From Bacteroidetes bacterium SW_9_63_38 (GTDB taxonomy: Bacteria; Bacteroidota; Rhodothermia; Rhodothermales; Salinibacteraceae), in contig PXUA01000017.1 in assembly GCA_003022435.1 (NCBI GenBank), positions 58,357-122,356 of the forward strand: a DNA stretch of 64,000 nt. Direction: 5' to 3'. The translations under genes were made by a program, and so were the position numbers. A model generated the notes under the pieces. That model was not told the origin of the DNA, did not search any database, and saw nothing but the letters and a program-made list of their open reading frames with translations. Positions 18,015-28,637 of this stretch are shown in pieces. How positions within the stretch are numbered: the stretch's first letter is position 1; each line of letters opens with the position of its first letter.

Positions 18015-19520
18015 TTATGCTCCCGCCCCAACCGTCAGCGCGTCGGCGTTGCGGAGGGCCTGCACGTAGAAGCGCACCATCGTCCGGTAGTCGTCAATCG
18101 CCATCCGCTCGTTGGTGCCGTGAATGAGGCCGCGCTTGTCGGGCGTCAGCGTGTAGGGCCGGAACCGATACACCCGGTCGGTGGCGTCGGCGTAGTAGCG
18201 GCTGTCGGTGGCCCCCGGCACCAGGTAGGGTGCCACGACGACCGAGTCGGACGTGACCTCCCGAATCGTGCGCTGCACCATCTGGAACGCCGGATCGTCA
18301 ACCGCCGAGACGGACGTAGGCGGGCTGACCTGCCCCTTTTCGATCGTGATGCCCAGCCCCTCGGTCGTCGTGCGGATGTGGCGGAGCACCCGATCGACGG
18401 AGTGCCTCGGCAGAATGCGGTAGTTGATCGTGGCCCGGGCGCTGGCCGGAATCACGTTGTCCTTTACGCCGGCGTTGAGGCGGGTGGGCACCTGCACGGT
18501 TTTGATGGCGGCCTCCGTCGCGGGCTCTCTGCGAAGCGCCCATTTGATCGCAGGGCCGGTGAGCCACTGGTTGGCCAGTACCAGTTGCATGTAGAAGGGC
18601 ATTTCGGGAGCCACGTCGGCCAGGGTCTGTCCCATCACGCCGTCCAGCCGGGCGGGCAGCGGATTTGCAATGAGCCGATGGAGAGCGGCGTTCAGGCGCT
18701 CGATGCTTGTGGAATCGGGCGGCACCGAGGAGTGGCCGCCGGGGCCCGTCGCCGTCAACTCGACGCTCAGGTATCCCTTTTCCGCGATGCCCACCACTGC
18801 CAGCGGACGGGTAAGCCCCGGCAGGGCCCCCTTCGTCACGGCCCCGCCCTCGTCCAGCACGATCGCCGGCTCGGTCCCATCGCCCGTGATGCGCTCGGCC
18901 ATCGTCCGGGCGCCGCGCGGCCCGCCCACCTCCTCGTCGTGCCCGAATGCGACGTGCACCGTCCGCGACGGCCGTTCCCCATGTTGGATCATGGTCGACA
19001 GCGCCTCCAAGATCGACACGGCCCCCGCCTTGTCGTCGAGCGATCCACGCCCCCACACGTGCCCGTCGGCAATGGCCCCGCTGAACGGCGGATGGGTCCA
19101 CGCGTCCCGCGTGCCCGGTTCCACCGGCACCACGTCGATGTGCGCCATGAGCACCACCGGCGCCTTCGCTGTATCGGTCCCCGGCCACGTGTAGTGTCGG
19201 CTCAGATCGTGCACGTGCGCCGTGTCGAGCGTGCGGTGCACCTGTGGAAAGGCGCGCTCCAGGTAGGCATACAGACTGTCGTAGGCCGCACTGTCGAGCT
19301 GGGCGGGATCCCGCTTCGTAATGGTTTTGTACTGTACGGCCTTTGCCAGATGCGTAACCGCGTCCGACGCGACCTCAATCGTCGGTGACTCCTGTGACGC
19401 CACTTGCCGGCTCTTCAGGAGCCAGGCCCTCACGCCCCCGATGAGAAGAAGCAGGCCAAGCGCGCCGCCGGTGCTTATCAACAGATAGCGAACGACGGGC
19501 GTGCGATTCCGAGTTCTCAT
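18015..19520 (-). CDS. M20-family metallopeptidase, membrane-anchored (carboxypeptidase S / PM20D1-like)
   Basis: 501 residues. An N-terminal hydrophobic segment (YLLISTGGALGLLLLIGGVRAWL) should act as an uncleaved anchor, with the catalytic part outside the cytoplasm. Zinc-site motifs of the M20 family are present: LMAHIDVVPVE, GRGSLDDKAGAV and FGHDEEVGGPRG, followed by the dimerisation domain and a final His-containing strand (RGLIHGTNERM). M20 enzymes of this branch cleave C-terminal or N-acyl amino acid bonds; the substrate is open. Divergent from the gene at 19825, with a perfect palindrome in the shared upstream region. Confidence 0.92.
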   Translation of the reverse strand: MRTRNRTPVVRYLLISTGGALGLLLLIGGVRAWLLKSRQVASQESPTIEVASDAVTHLAKAVQYKTITKRDPAQLDSAAYDSLYAYLERAFPQVHRTLDTAHVHDLSRHYTWPGTDTAKAPVVLMAHIDVVPVEPGTRDAWTHPPFSGAIADGHVWGRGSLDDKAGAVSILEALSTMIQHGERPSRTVHVAFGHDEEVGGPRGARTMAERITGDGTEPAIVLDEGGAVTKGALPGLTRPLAVVGIAEKGYLSVELTATGPGGHSSVPPDSTSIERLNAALHRLIANPLPARLDGVMGQTLADVAPEMPFYMQLVLANQWLTGPAIKWALRREPATEAAIKTVQVPTRLNAGVKDNVIPASARATINYRILPRHSVDRVLRHIRTTTEGLGITIEKGQVSPPTSVSAVDDPAFQMVQRTIREVTSDSVVVAPYLVPGATDSRYYADATDRVYRFRPYTLTPDKRGLIHGTNERMAIDDYRTMVRFYVQALRNADALTVGAGA

Positions 19521-19824
19521 GGGACGAGCGGACCGTCACTTGTGAACAGATACACTGATCCGTGCACGGATCGGCAAACCATATTCTCCGTGTCAGAAGG
19601 AGATCTGGATCCCCTGGACCGTGCACCCAGCGGAGATCGACTTGATCTGAGATCGGGGGAAACCTATCCCGGTATCAGTAATTCGGGGGCGCCCACGAGA
19701 GTGAGACCCGCAGGTTCCGGGGCATCGTTGTAACACTGTCGCCGTCCATCCAACAATAAGATCCGCCTTGCTTGACGACGGCGGCCCGTGTCCCACCCAT
19801 TCTCACGAACGACCGCTCAGACTT
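19521..19824. other. Divergent promoter region between the M20 peptidase and AidB-like genes
   Basis: About 304 bases serving two divergent genes. It contains the 16-base palindrome at 19557-19572 and several GATC/AGATCT-containing words near 19598-19656. No standard promoter boxes recognised. Confidence 0.45.
19557..19572. promoter_or_regulatory. Perfect 16-base palindrome, candidate operator
   Basis: GATCCGTGCACGGATC reads the same on both strands. It sits 37 bases upstream of the M20 peptidase start and about 250 bases upstream of the AidB-like start, where a dimeric regulator could bind. Function is inference. Confidence 0.35.
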
Positions 19825-21591
<1,767 letters not shown>

Positions 21592-22095
21592 CCCCGCCCG
21601 CCCCCCGCACCGGACGAGCGGGCCGGCACCTGCTACGCAAGCAGGACAATCCCCGCCGAATGCCTCTATGCCCCCGGACAACATCGGGTCGTCGGACGGC
21701 GAATGAGCTTCCAGCTTCCACCCAGAACCTGTTCGGTGAGCAGATGGTGAGCCGAGACACAATGGGGGAAGTGCATGAAAGACGCCCAAGCGCGTCAGGC
21801 ACACTAGTGGGCCAGAGTGGAGCGACCGGGCAAGGAGATCTAGATCTCCAGCGAAGACGTCTTTCTGCACGAGTTCCACGAAGTCGCGGGCCCAGAGGCC
21901 TCGCCAAACAGGTTCTCAGCGCTTTAACAGGCAATTGCCCTGCAGATTGCCCCTTTGTCGACGTTCACTTACCTTATATATTTACCTCTGCGTGGTCGCG
22001 ACTCTGGATGCCCTCTCCACAGCCGCGTCGTCCTGCCCTGCCGGGCGGGACCTGCGCAGACTCGTCCGGTCTCTTTCACAGTGACGGTGCCGTCG
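21592..22095. other. Intergenic region containing a dispersed repeat
   Basis: About 500 bases without a convincing gene. The centre (21724-21916) is a copy of the approximately 195-bp element described separately. The last part is AT-rich (CTTATATATTTACC near 21971-21984) and probably holds the promoter of the small gene at 22096. Confidence 0.5.
21724..21916 (+). repeat. Dispersed approximately 195-bp element, copy 2
   Basis: 193 bases bounded by inverted ends (AGAACCTGTTCGG and CCAAACAGGTTCT). It matches, base for base in spacing, the element at 31442-31636 on the other strand: AGCCGAGACACA at offset 27, CGCCCAA near offset 60, a GGAGATCTAGATCTCC palindrome at offset 111 (21834-21849), and CCACGAAGTCGC near offset 154. 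Conservation is concentrated in these blocks. No intact reading frame runs through both copies, so this looks like a small non-autonomous element or structured repeat, not a gene. Confidence 0.75.
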
Positions 22096-22446
22096 ATGTC
22101 CTCGTCTGCTGCTTCCGAAAACACCTTTTCGACACCTGAGGGAACACCGCCCTCGCACGAGGACTTCCTGAACCAATTGGAGGTCCTCTTCGGCAGCAAG
22201 AACCCAGACTTCGATCACTTCGCATCGCTGCTGCACCGGCGGTACAAGGAACGCAAGGAGGCCGGTGAGGAGGAGGCTGCCAACACCATCTGGAAGGCAC
22301 ACCGTGTGCCGCTGGATGTAGCCTACGAGGCCTCCGAGCGCTGGGACAACCTCGACGCGGCCACCAAGCGGTCGGTCTACGAGCTTCTTCAGACCTACGA
22401 GAAGAAACTGGAGGCGCTACAGCAGACCCGGAAGCTCAACGAATAG
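22096..22446 (+). CDS. Small conserved-looking hypothetical protein
   Basis: 116 residues from the ATG at 22096; the frame is open to 21955 but the composition upstream is not coding-like. Acidic, helical, no signal peptide or TM segment. Pattern such as FLNQLEVLFGSKNPDFDHFA and YELLQTYEKKLEALQQTR suggests a compact helical or coiled-coil protein. Not recognised. An AT-rich stretch just upstream and convergence with the next gene (35-base gap) support it as a real single-gene unit. Confidence 0.65.
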   Translation: MSSSAASENTFSTPEGTPPSHEDFLNQLEVLFGSKNPDFDHFASLLHRRYKERKEAGEEEAANTIWKAHRVPLDVAYEASERWDNLDAATKRSVYELLQTYEKKLEALQQTRKLNE

Positions 22447-22481
22447 CGCCTCGTAGAACCGGTTTCAGCACGTCCTCGCAG

Positions 22482-23093
22482 TCACTCTTCAGCCTGCGGC
22501 ACGTTGTCGGGCGACTTCGAGAGCACCGCCACGCGCACCCGACGGTTCTTACGTCGTCCCTCGGCCGTCTCGTTGCTAGCCACGGGGTGGTACGAACCGA
22601 ACCCGACGACCTCAAACCGCTTCGGATCCATGTCATGGGTCCACCGCAGGTGCCGCACTACGCGTGCTGCCCGCGCCGCCGACAGTTCCCAGTTGCTCGG
22701 GTACTTGTCCTTCAGGTTGTCCCCAATAGGTTCGGAGTCGGTGTATCCCTCCACACGAATCGTGCGGTCGGGGTGGTCCGTCCGGATGCGCTGGGCCACC
22801 TTCTTGAGTTCCTGCACGCCCTTCTCGGTTAACTCCGCACTTCCGCTGCGAAAATACACGTCCGTCGACAGCACCTTGATGGTCTCCCCGCGCTGCAGAG
22901 ACGCGGCCTCCGTGCGTGCCTCCTTCAGTTTTTTGCGGAGCTCAGCATTTTCGGCGCGGAGCTCCTCAACAGTGCCAGAAGGCTCTTTGACCGACGAGCT
23001 CGACCCACATCCTGTCGCGGAGACGAAAAGACTGAGGAGTAGCACTGCGGAAATCCAAACCGACAGCGAGGACGGGTTCGAATACACGAGCAC
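22482..23093 (-). CDS. OmpA-family peptidoglycan-binding lipoprotein
   Basis: 203 residues. A signal sequence ends in a lipobox-like SATGC, so the mature protein should be lipidated at that Cys. A short coiled coil (VEELRAENAELRKKLKEARTEAASLQ) precedes an OmpA-like domain: VYFRSGSAELTEKG, IRVEGYTDSEPIG, NWELSAARAARVVRHL and a C-terminal NRRVRVAV. The domain binds peptidoglycan, tethering the outer membrane to the wall or acting like the MotB C domain. No neighbour suggests a motor role. Divergent from the exporter gene at 23447. Confidence 0.9.
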   Translation of the reverse strand: MLVYSNPSSLSVWISAVLLLSLFVSATGCGSSSSVKEPSGTVEELRAENAELRKKLKEARTEAASLQRGETIKVLSTDVYFRSGSAELTEKGVQELKKVAQRIRTDHPDRTIRVEGYTDSEPIGDNLKDKYPSNWELSAARAARVVRHLRWTHDMDPKRFEVVGFGSYHPVASNETAEGRRKNRRVRVAVLSKSPDNVPQAEE

Positions 23094-23446
23094 GAACGGG
23101 GTTCTAGTAGAAGATGGCTTGCGCGTTCGACACCAATATCGGAAAAGGAAAGACCGGAGGTCAAATTCAGTCTGTGGATGCGTTTCGCCCTCTGTCCCTT
23201 CCCGAACAACGGAGCCACACCTTTTTTGGGACTACACACAGCAATCGCGTCTTGCGTCCCCCCACCAGCATGGCGCATCGAATGCACCGCTCGCCACTCC
23301 CCGACTCCCATACCCACGCACTTTTCGGCATCATTGGATGATATGGGCAGGAGCGTCCCCTTCGCTTGCCCCGAGTTTGTAACATGCGATCGTCCTGGTG
23401 GGATACGTGCCCGATTGACGCTTACTCACTCTGATCACGCCGTCCT
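23094..23446. other. Divergent promoter region, lipoprotein / AI-2E-type exporter
   Basis: About 353 bases shared by two divergent genes. Nothing else recognised; short open frames lack coding character. Confidence 0.4.
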
Positions 23447-24553
23447 ATGAGCTCGCCTCGCCTTCAGAACACGTTTTTCCTGGGCCTGCTCGTACTGGTC
23501 ACACTAACTTTCTTTTGGCTCCTTCAGGATTTCTGGCTCCCCATTTTCTGGGCCGCGGTGCTCGCTACTCTCTTCCACCCATTGTTTCAGGACTGCACGC
23601 GGTGCTGCGGAGGACGTGCAGCCCTTGGGGCCGTGCTCACCATCACTCTCATTCTGCTGTTGGTGATTCTCCCGCTGCTACTGACAGGATTTGCCGTAGC
23701 GGCTGAGGTCTCTGGAATCTACGAGAGGGTGGCCGCCGGCGACATCAACCCGCAGGTCGTGGTGGACTGGATCGACCGCAACGTTCCGCTGGCCACTGAC
23801 TTCCTATCGGGTCTGGGGCTCAGCGTCGATCAGCTTCGATCCCGCCTGTCCGGGGCCGCCGTAGCAACGAGCCGCTTTCTCGCCTCGAAGGCGGTCGGGT
23901 TCGGGCAGGATGCTCTTCGCATCGGCGGTCTTACATTTTTGATGCTGTATCTGCTCTTCTTTTTTCTCCGAGATGGGCGAATACTCTTGAATACGATCGT
24001 GTCGGCCCTTCCCATCGGCGACGCACGAGAGCGACGCCTGCTGCACAAGTTCGCCGAGGTGTCGCGAGCTACGATCAAAGGGACGATCGTCATCGGCGTT
24101 GTGCAGGGCGGCATCGGGGGCCTCCTGTTCTGGGCTCTCGGCATCGACGGCGCTGTGCTCTGGGGCGTCGTGATGGGACTGCTGTCCCTCCTGCCCGCCG
24201 TGGGGGCGGCGGTCGTATGGATTCCCGCCGCAGCCTTTCTCATGGTGAGCGGCGCCCCAGTGAAAGGACTCATTCTGCTTCTGGGCGGGAGCACCCTCAT
24301 CGGTCTCGCCGACAACGTCATCCGCCCCCTCCTCGTGGGCCGCGACACCGGGATGCCCGACTACCTGATCCTCGTAAGCACCCTCGGCGGCCTCACCCTC
24401 TTCGGCCTCTCTGGCGTCGTCATCGGCCCGGTGCTGGCCGCCCTCTTCGTCACTGTCTGGGAGATGTTTGCCGATGAGTACGCAGACGTTGCCAATGACA
24501 GCGGCCGCGAGGCTCCGCTTAGTATGAGGGAGCAGGATCCTGCGTCCTCGTAA
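23447..24553 (+). CDS. AI-2E family transporter (PerM/YdiK-like)
   Basis: 368 residues, normal for the family, with about eight TM helices: an N-terminal pair (FFLGLLVLVTLTFFWLLQDFWLPIFWAAVL), a soluble segment (about 90-145), and the C-terminal bundle with GVVQGGIGGLLFWALGIDG, LLSLLPAVGAAVVWIPAA and LIGLADNVIRPLLVGR, all typical. The family exports small molecules or ions; autoinducer-2 export is shown only for some members, and Na+/H+ exchange has been reported for halophile members. Here the substrate is unknown. Confidence 0.92.
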   Translation: MSSPRLQNTFFLGLLVLVTLTFFWLLQDFWLPIFWAAVLATLFHPLFQDCTRCCGGRAALGAVLTITLILLLVILPLLLTGFAVAAEVSGIYERVAAGDINPQVVVDWIDRNVPLATDFLSGLGLSVDQLRSRLSGAAVATSRFLASKAVGFGQDALRIGGLTFLMLYLLFFFLRDGRILLNTIVSALPIGDARERRLLHKFAEVSRATIKGTIVIGVVQGGIGGLLFWALGIDGAVLWGVVMGLLSLLPAVGAAVVWIPAAAFLMVSGAPVKGLILLLGGSTLIGLADNVIRPLLVGRDTGMPDYLILVSTLGGLTLFGLSGVVIGPVLAALFVTVWEMFADEYADVANDSGREAPLSMREQDPASS

Positions 24554-24645
24554 AGCCTCCGTTCCAATTCGTCGGACCCCGCGCCCCCCTCTCCCGTTGG
24601 CGGTAGTAGTACATTTTGGACGCCGTTCCGCCTCTCAACAGTCCC

Positions 24646-24960
24646 ATGCACGAGCCGATTAGCGCCGAGGAATTTTTTCACGAGCACCTTCTAGCCATCG
24701 TGAGCTCGTGCCTGTTTATCGGAGTCTTCGTCGTCAGCGTACCAATCATCTATTTCGTGAACCTCACACCGGACGGCGAGCTGTTCTTCTTCAGCCTCCT
24801 TTTTGGGATCTGCCACCTCGCCAACTGGCCGATGTTCAGAGTCCGATCGCGCCTCTGGTTTAAGGGAAAACTCAGTCCGTACGCCGCCATGATCACCACC
24901 GCCCTGCTGGCCGGTTCCTTCGGAATCCCCTTCATTCTGCTGGTCGATATGCTGCAGTAA
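24646..24960 (+). CDS. Small membrane protein, unknown
   Basis: 104 residues from the ATG at 24646, with three predicted TM helices (LLAIVSSCLFIGVFVVSVPIIYF; LFFFSLLFGICHLANWPMF; AAMITTALLAGSFGIPFILLV). No motif or family recognised. It follows the AI-2E-type exporter by 92 bases on the same strand and may be co-transcribed. Confidence 0.65.
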   Translation: MHEPISAEEFFHEHLLAIVSSCLFIGVFVVSVPIIYFVNLTPDGELFFFSLLFGICHLANWPMFRVRSRLWFKGKLSPYAAMITTALLAGSFGIPFILLVDMLQ

Positions 24961-25051
24961 CCATCCTCTGTGCGACATCCGGGCGAACGTTTACCGTCAT
25001 GACGAATTGAAGCGGTCCGGATTCTCTATCTTCGCACCTGCGCGCTCCCTC

Positions 25052-25381
25052 ATGTCTGAGTTTCCCCCCGGCGACCTGCTAGACGACCTCGTCGAGTCGC
25101 ACTGGGACACCGCCGCCCGCCACGCCTGGACTCAGTACGACCAGCGCGGACGCGGCGCCATCGTCTTTCCGGTCGCGCCGGAGGCGGACGGCGAACGGAA
25201 GCCGCTGCGCTACCTCACGTTCAGCGACGAAGAGGCCGCCGCTGAGGGCTCGTTTTCGAAGCTGTATGAGCTTATTCGGACCTACGACCCCGAAACCCAG
25301 GTTGTGATCGCCGCCGCCCTGCCCGACGACCGCACCGTCTTCGACATCTACGAGCAAGCGCCCTCGCCGCCCGACGCATAG
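25052..25381 (+). CDS. Small acidic hypothetical protein
   Basis: 109 residues from the ATG at 25052 (the frame is open from 25007). Strongly acidic, no signal peptide or TM. A region RGAIVFPVAPEADGERKPLRYLTFS followed by LIRTYDPETQVVIAAALPD looks like a small alpha/beta domain. Family not recognised. Strand and spacing allow co-transcription with the genes before it. Confidence 0.65.
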   Translation: MSEFPPGDLLDDLVESHWDTAARHAWTQYDQRGRGAIVFPVAPEADGERKPLRYLTFSDEEAAAEGSFSKLYELIRTYDPETQVVIAAALPDDRTVFDIYEQAPSPPDA

Positions 25382-25551
25382 GCTTCTCCTTTGACATCGA
25401 CCAGCGGAGACGACCCGCTTGATCAGGCCCCAAACCAGCCCCCCCCTGCGCAACGTCGTGAGGAGAGCTCACGCGTTCGCAGGGGGTCGACGGGGGACTC
25501 TACGTATCTACTCATCCGTTCGCCGGACAGGGGCTCAGCGTTCACAACCGG

Positions 25552-26061
25552 TTAGTTCATGCACAACAGGCCGTAGGGCGTCGTGTGGACGGGCATGAAC
25601 GAGGCCGGCGGCGGGGTCGGGGCCGCGTCGTTCTCGACGACCTCCGGCGAGGACTCAGGGAGGTGATCGTCGGTCGCTTCAAACACACCGCGGGCCTCCG
25701 CCACAACGTCGCCGTCATCGCTCATCAGGACTGCCTGCACCACGTACCGCGGGGCCTCAACCATAGCCACCTCTGCGGTGGCAACTACCGGCCCCTTGTG
25801 GTCCGCGTCCACGATGTCAGTCGTAAACTGCTTGGTCGTCACGTAGTGCTCCTTTTGCAGCGAGCCCGCCGCCAGCGATGCCGCGTCGCTGAGCAGCCAG
25901 CGGTGCGACGCCCGCTCCACGACGGCGCCCGCCTGCTGCGTCCCAATCGTTCCCTCCAATTCGACGCGGCCGTACGAGATCGCGACCTGGTCGGCAGCGG
26001 CTCCCGACGGCAAGGACGAATACATGTGCTTTAAACGCTGAAAGTGCTGGTTGTCGACCAT
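25552..26061 (-). CDS. PaaI/hotdog-fold thioesterase-like protein
   Basis: 169 residues from the ATG at 26061. HFQRLKHMYSSLP, then VAISYGRVELEGTIG, LLSDAASLAAGSLQ and a strand-rich C half (VVATAEVAMVEAPRYVVQAVLM) fit the single hotdog domain seen in PaaI-type acyl-CoA thioesterases. The catalytic Asp/Asn position is not certain, so activity is inferred from fold-like pattern only. Convergent with the gene at 25052. Confidence 0.7.
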   Translation of the reverse strand: MVDNQHFQRLKHMYSSLPSGAAADQVAISYGRVELEGTIGTQQAGAVVERASHRWLLSDAASLAAGSLQKEHYVTTKQFTTDIVDADHKGPVVATAEVAMVEAPRYVVQAVLMSDDGDVVAEARGVFEATDDHLPESSPEVVENDAAPTPPPASFMPVHTTPYGLLCMN

Positions 26062-26495
26062 GTCGTTGCAGACTGTGTACGGAAAAATGGATAGAGCATG
26101 TCTCCGGCACAACTCTCGGCGCAGTGCAGCACTTGTTCTTTCCAACGAAAACAATGCCGGTTCGTACTACTCTGTCCATTTGGCACTCGTGCCCGCGCCG
26201 ACATTGCGGGACCGTTCCGTTTCCGGTGGACGCCGTGGATGCGCTCAACACCTCCCTGAAAGGCTGTCACCGTCGCTCAGACGAATCGGCGGACACGGCG
26301 ATCGTCGCCATTCGGTCTCCCAGCTCAGAACTTGTCGCGAGAGTGATATTTTGCCTCGTACGGGGCCGTCCTGGACACATCGGCACGATGGATGCGGATG
26401 TGATGGGTGGAGGATTGGCTCGTAGACGTGGTCGGTCGTGACGGCGGTGACGTCGAGGCGAGAAGAACACCGGATCCCGACGCCTTTTTGCTTTC

Positions 26496-26663
26496 ACTCG
26501 CGCAAAGACAGCGGGACGGGACACCGGGACATGGTGGGCGAGGTGACGGGACAATGCCCCAATGACCCGGGCCCCACGCACGACCCAGAGACCCCTACTG
26601 GGCGAGTCCAAAGACCGTTGTGCACGGCATTCACGAAGTCACAGGCCGTAGACGACTCCTCAG
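26496..26663 (+). repeat. Dispersed approximately 195-bp element, decayed copy 3
   Basis: CCGGGACATGGTGGGCGA (26524-26541) matches CCGAGACACAGTGGGCGA of the copy at 31442-31636; then ATGCCCCAATGACCCGG and TTCACGAAGTCACAGGCC follow in the same order and strand sense. The terminal inverted repeats and the central AGATCT palindrome are not recognisable, so ends are approximate. Confidence 0.45.
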
Positions 26664-26773
26664 CAGACCCTGAGAGCATTTCGGAGCCGCTCACCGGATA
26701 TACGAGCGCCCCCCTACGTCCGCATCATTTCTGGAGGATTTGTCAATCCAAGGGTCGGCCTTCACCTGGAAAC

Positions 26774-26809
26774 AGGAAAAGCGAGGCGAACAGTACCGTT
26801 CGCCTCGCT
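26774..26809 (-). terminator. Rho-independent terminator of the tRNA-Gly gene
   Basis: An 11-12 bp perfect stem (GCGAGGCGAAC at 26781-26791 with GTTCGCCTCGC at 26798-26808) around a 6-base loop, followed on the minus strand by TTTTCC. It begins 6 bases past the tRNA 3' end. Confidence 0.85.
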
Positions 26810-26814
26810 GAGTG

Positions 26815-26886
26815 AGCGGGTGATGGGATTCGAACCCACGACCTTCTGCATGGCAAGCAGATGCTCTGCCCCTGAGCTACACCCGC
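26815..26886 (-). tRNA. tRNA-Gly (anticodon GCC)
   Basis: 72 nt. Acceptor stem GCGGGTG (5' end at 26886) pairs with CACCCGC; D arm GCTCAGGGGCAGAGC; anticodon arm TCTGC-TTGCCAT-GCAGA gives anticodon GCC; T arm ends in GGTTCGAATCC. The 3' CCA is not encoded and must be added by the nucleotidyltransferase. A strong hairpin terminator follows. Confidence 0.97.
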
Positions 26887-26937
26887 AGCGTTTTTCGGAA
26901 GGCCATCCCTCACATGTGCATCCGGTTGGACGAGGCA

Positions 26938-27486
26938 CTACGAAGACCGTTCCGACTGAAATCCGATCTTTTTCGTCCCTTCGTCGTCCGGTTCGTCCGA
27001 CGCCGGCTCCGGGCCTTCGATCGTGAATGTCATGCTCAGAGGAAGGGCATCCTGTGCGGCCCAGAAGGCGCGCCCGTCGGCGTTGGACGTCAGCACGCGC
27101 AGTCGCACGCGACGGGCTCCGACCTGCTCGGACCAGTTCCGCACGGCGTACACCAACTGGGTACCGTATCCCTCCCGCCGGTTCTCGGGACGCACGTACA
27201 ACTCGTCGAGGTACACCTCGGACGTATCTTCGTAGATGGGTGCAGGACCCCACTGGCGGGCGGAAGCAAACCCTGTAATCGTGCCGTCCTCGTCCTCTGC
27301 CACGTACAAACGGGCGGTCTCGTCCTCCAACCACATCGGGAAGTCGTTCTCCCACCGCTCCCGGGCATCGTCGGACATTCCGACCCGGTCGTCGAAGTCG
27401 GCCTGGAGGGCGAGAAGGTCACTCCACAGATCGCCAACCGCTTCCTGGTCGGCGGTCTGCACCTGACGCACATCCGGATGATCCAT
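26938..27486 (-). CDS. GNAT-family N-acetyltransferase
   Basis: 182 residues. The GNAT core is visible: LYVAEDEDGTITGFASAR, VYLDELYVRPENRREGYGTQL (motif A with the R/G-rich acetyl-CoA loop) and ARRVRLRVLTSNADGRAFW. The substrate is unknown. The acidic tail (ASDEPDDEGTKK) is typical of this genome. It lies 65 bases upstream of... on the minus strand it follows asd, whose stop is at 27552, so the two may be read together. Confidence 0.88.
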   Translation of the reverse strand: MDHPDVRQVQTADQEAVGDLWSDLLALQADFDDRVGMSDDARERWENDFPMWLEDETARLYVAEDEDGTITGFASARQWGPAPIYEDTSEVYLDELYVRPENRREGYGTQLVYAVRNWSEQVGARRVRLRVLTSNADGRAFWAAQDALPLSMTFTIEGPEPASDEPDDEGTKKIGFQSERSS

Positions 27487-27551
27487 TACTGTCTACACTT
27501 CGTTACGGAAGAATAATAAGGAACAGGCACGGCCAATGGGAGCAATTCGGA

Positions 27552-28637
27552 CTACGCGGGGCTGCCCACAGCGTCTACCGGGGCCGGAGTGAGACGCTCG
27601 TTTCGGGCCAACAGCTCCGCGTTCAGGACGGCCCCGCCCGCCGCCCCGCGCACCGTGTTGTGCGAGAGCAAGACGAACTTGACATCATTCACCGCGCACT
27701 CCTGAATGCGCCCCGCCGACACCGTCATACCGCCGCCCGCGTCCACGTGGCGCTGCGGCTGCGGTGCATCGGGCGCGTCGAGCACCTGAATGAAAGGGTC
27801 CGGGCGGCTCGGCAGCGGCTCGTCCGCCAGCGGGGACTGAAAGTTGCGGAGCACCTGCTCCACGTCGGCCGGCGTTACGTCCTCCTCGAAGCGCACGGAC
27901 GTGCAGGCAAGGTGGCCGTCGCGAACCGACACTCGGTTGCACTGCGCGCTCACCGGAAGGTCGACCCACTCCACCGTGTCCCCGTCCAGCGTCCCGAGAA
28001 TCTTCTGCGGCTCCGTTGCCATCTTGTCCTCCTCGCCCCCGATGTGGGGCACCACATTGCCCACAGCGTCCAGCGACGGCACGCCTGGGTAGCCGGCCCC
28101 CGACAGCGCCTGCAGCATCGTCACCTGCACGGCCTCCACCGTAAAGGCATCCATCAGCGGACGCAGTCCGCAGACGAGCCCCACGGTCGAACAGTTGGGA
28201 TTGGTGACGACAAACCCGTCGCTGCCCCACTCCTGCTGGTCAATGAGGGCCGTGTGGTCCGGATTCACCTCCGGCAGCAGGAGCGGCACGTCATCCTGTA
28301 GCCGGTAGTTCTTGGCGTTCGAGATAACCGGGAATCCGGCCTCGGCAAAGCTTTTCTCGATCTCACCGGCCACCGACGAACTGAGTCCCGAAAAGACGAA
28401 GTCGCAGTCGAGGGCGTCCGGCTCCGTGGGTTTGACCTCCAAGTCCGCTACATGCTCCGGGATGGCGGAGCCGCTGAGCCAGTTCACGGCCTCGCGGTAC
28501 GTCTGCCCGGCCGACCGTTCGGAAGCCGCTACCTCCGTGATCGTAAACCAGGGATGATCGGCCAGAAGTCGAATAAACGTTTGTCCGACGGCGCCGGTGG
28601 CCCCGAGGAGTCCTACACGAAAATCGGTCGCGTCCAT
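27552..28637 (-). CDS. asd: Aspartate-semialdehyde dehydrogenase
   Basis: 361 residues from the ATG at 28637, chosen because GLLGATGAVGQTF follows at once; the frame is open far upstream without similarity. The enzyme reduces aspartyl phosphate to aspartate semialdehyde with NADPH, feeding lysine/diaminopimelate, threonine and methionine. Catalytic Cys is in TNPNCSTVGL, and substrate-binding residues lie in NRVSVRDGH. The form with an internal IGGEEDKMATEPQKILG segment resembles the archaeal/eukaryotic-type Asd rather than the E. coli type. Confidence 0.95.
   Translation of the reverse strand: MDATDFRVGLLGATGAVGQTFIRLLADHPWFTITEVAASERSAGQTYREAVNWLSGSAIPEHVADLEVKPTEPDALDCDFVFSGLSSSVAGEIEKSFAEAGFPVISNAKNYRLQDDVPLLLPEVNPDHTALIDQQEWGSDGFVVTNPNCSTVGLVCGLRPLMDAFTVEAVQVTMLQALSGAGYPGVPSLDAVGNVVPHIGGEEDKMATEPQKILGTLDGDTVEWVDLPVSAQCNRVSVRDGHLACTSVRFEEDVTPADVEQVLRNFQSPLADEPLPSRPDPFIQVLDAPDAPQPQRHVDAGGGMTVSAGRIQECAVNDVKFVLLSHNTVRGAAGGAVLNAELLARNERLTPAPVDAVGSPA

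Larger units (their letters stand above)
26062..26814. other. Long intergenic region with a decayed repeat and a terminator
   Basis: About 750 bases with no credible intact gene. It contains a degenerate third copy of the approximately 195-bp element (about 26496-26663) and, at its right end, the terminator of the tRNA-Gly gene. The rest shows only short open frames without recognisable content. Confidence 0.5.

Noticed and set aside
21592..21934. 144-residue minus-strand frame after the AidB-like gene
   Set aside because: Arg/Pro-rich with no motif and runs across the dispersed repeat; not credible as a gene.
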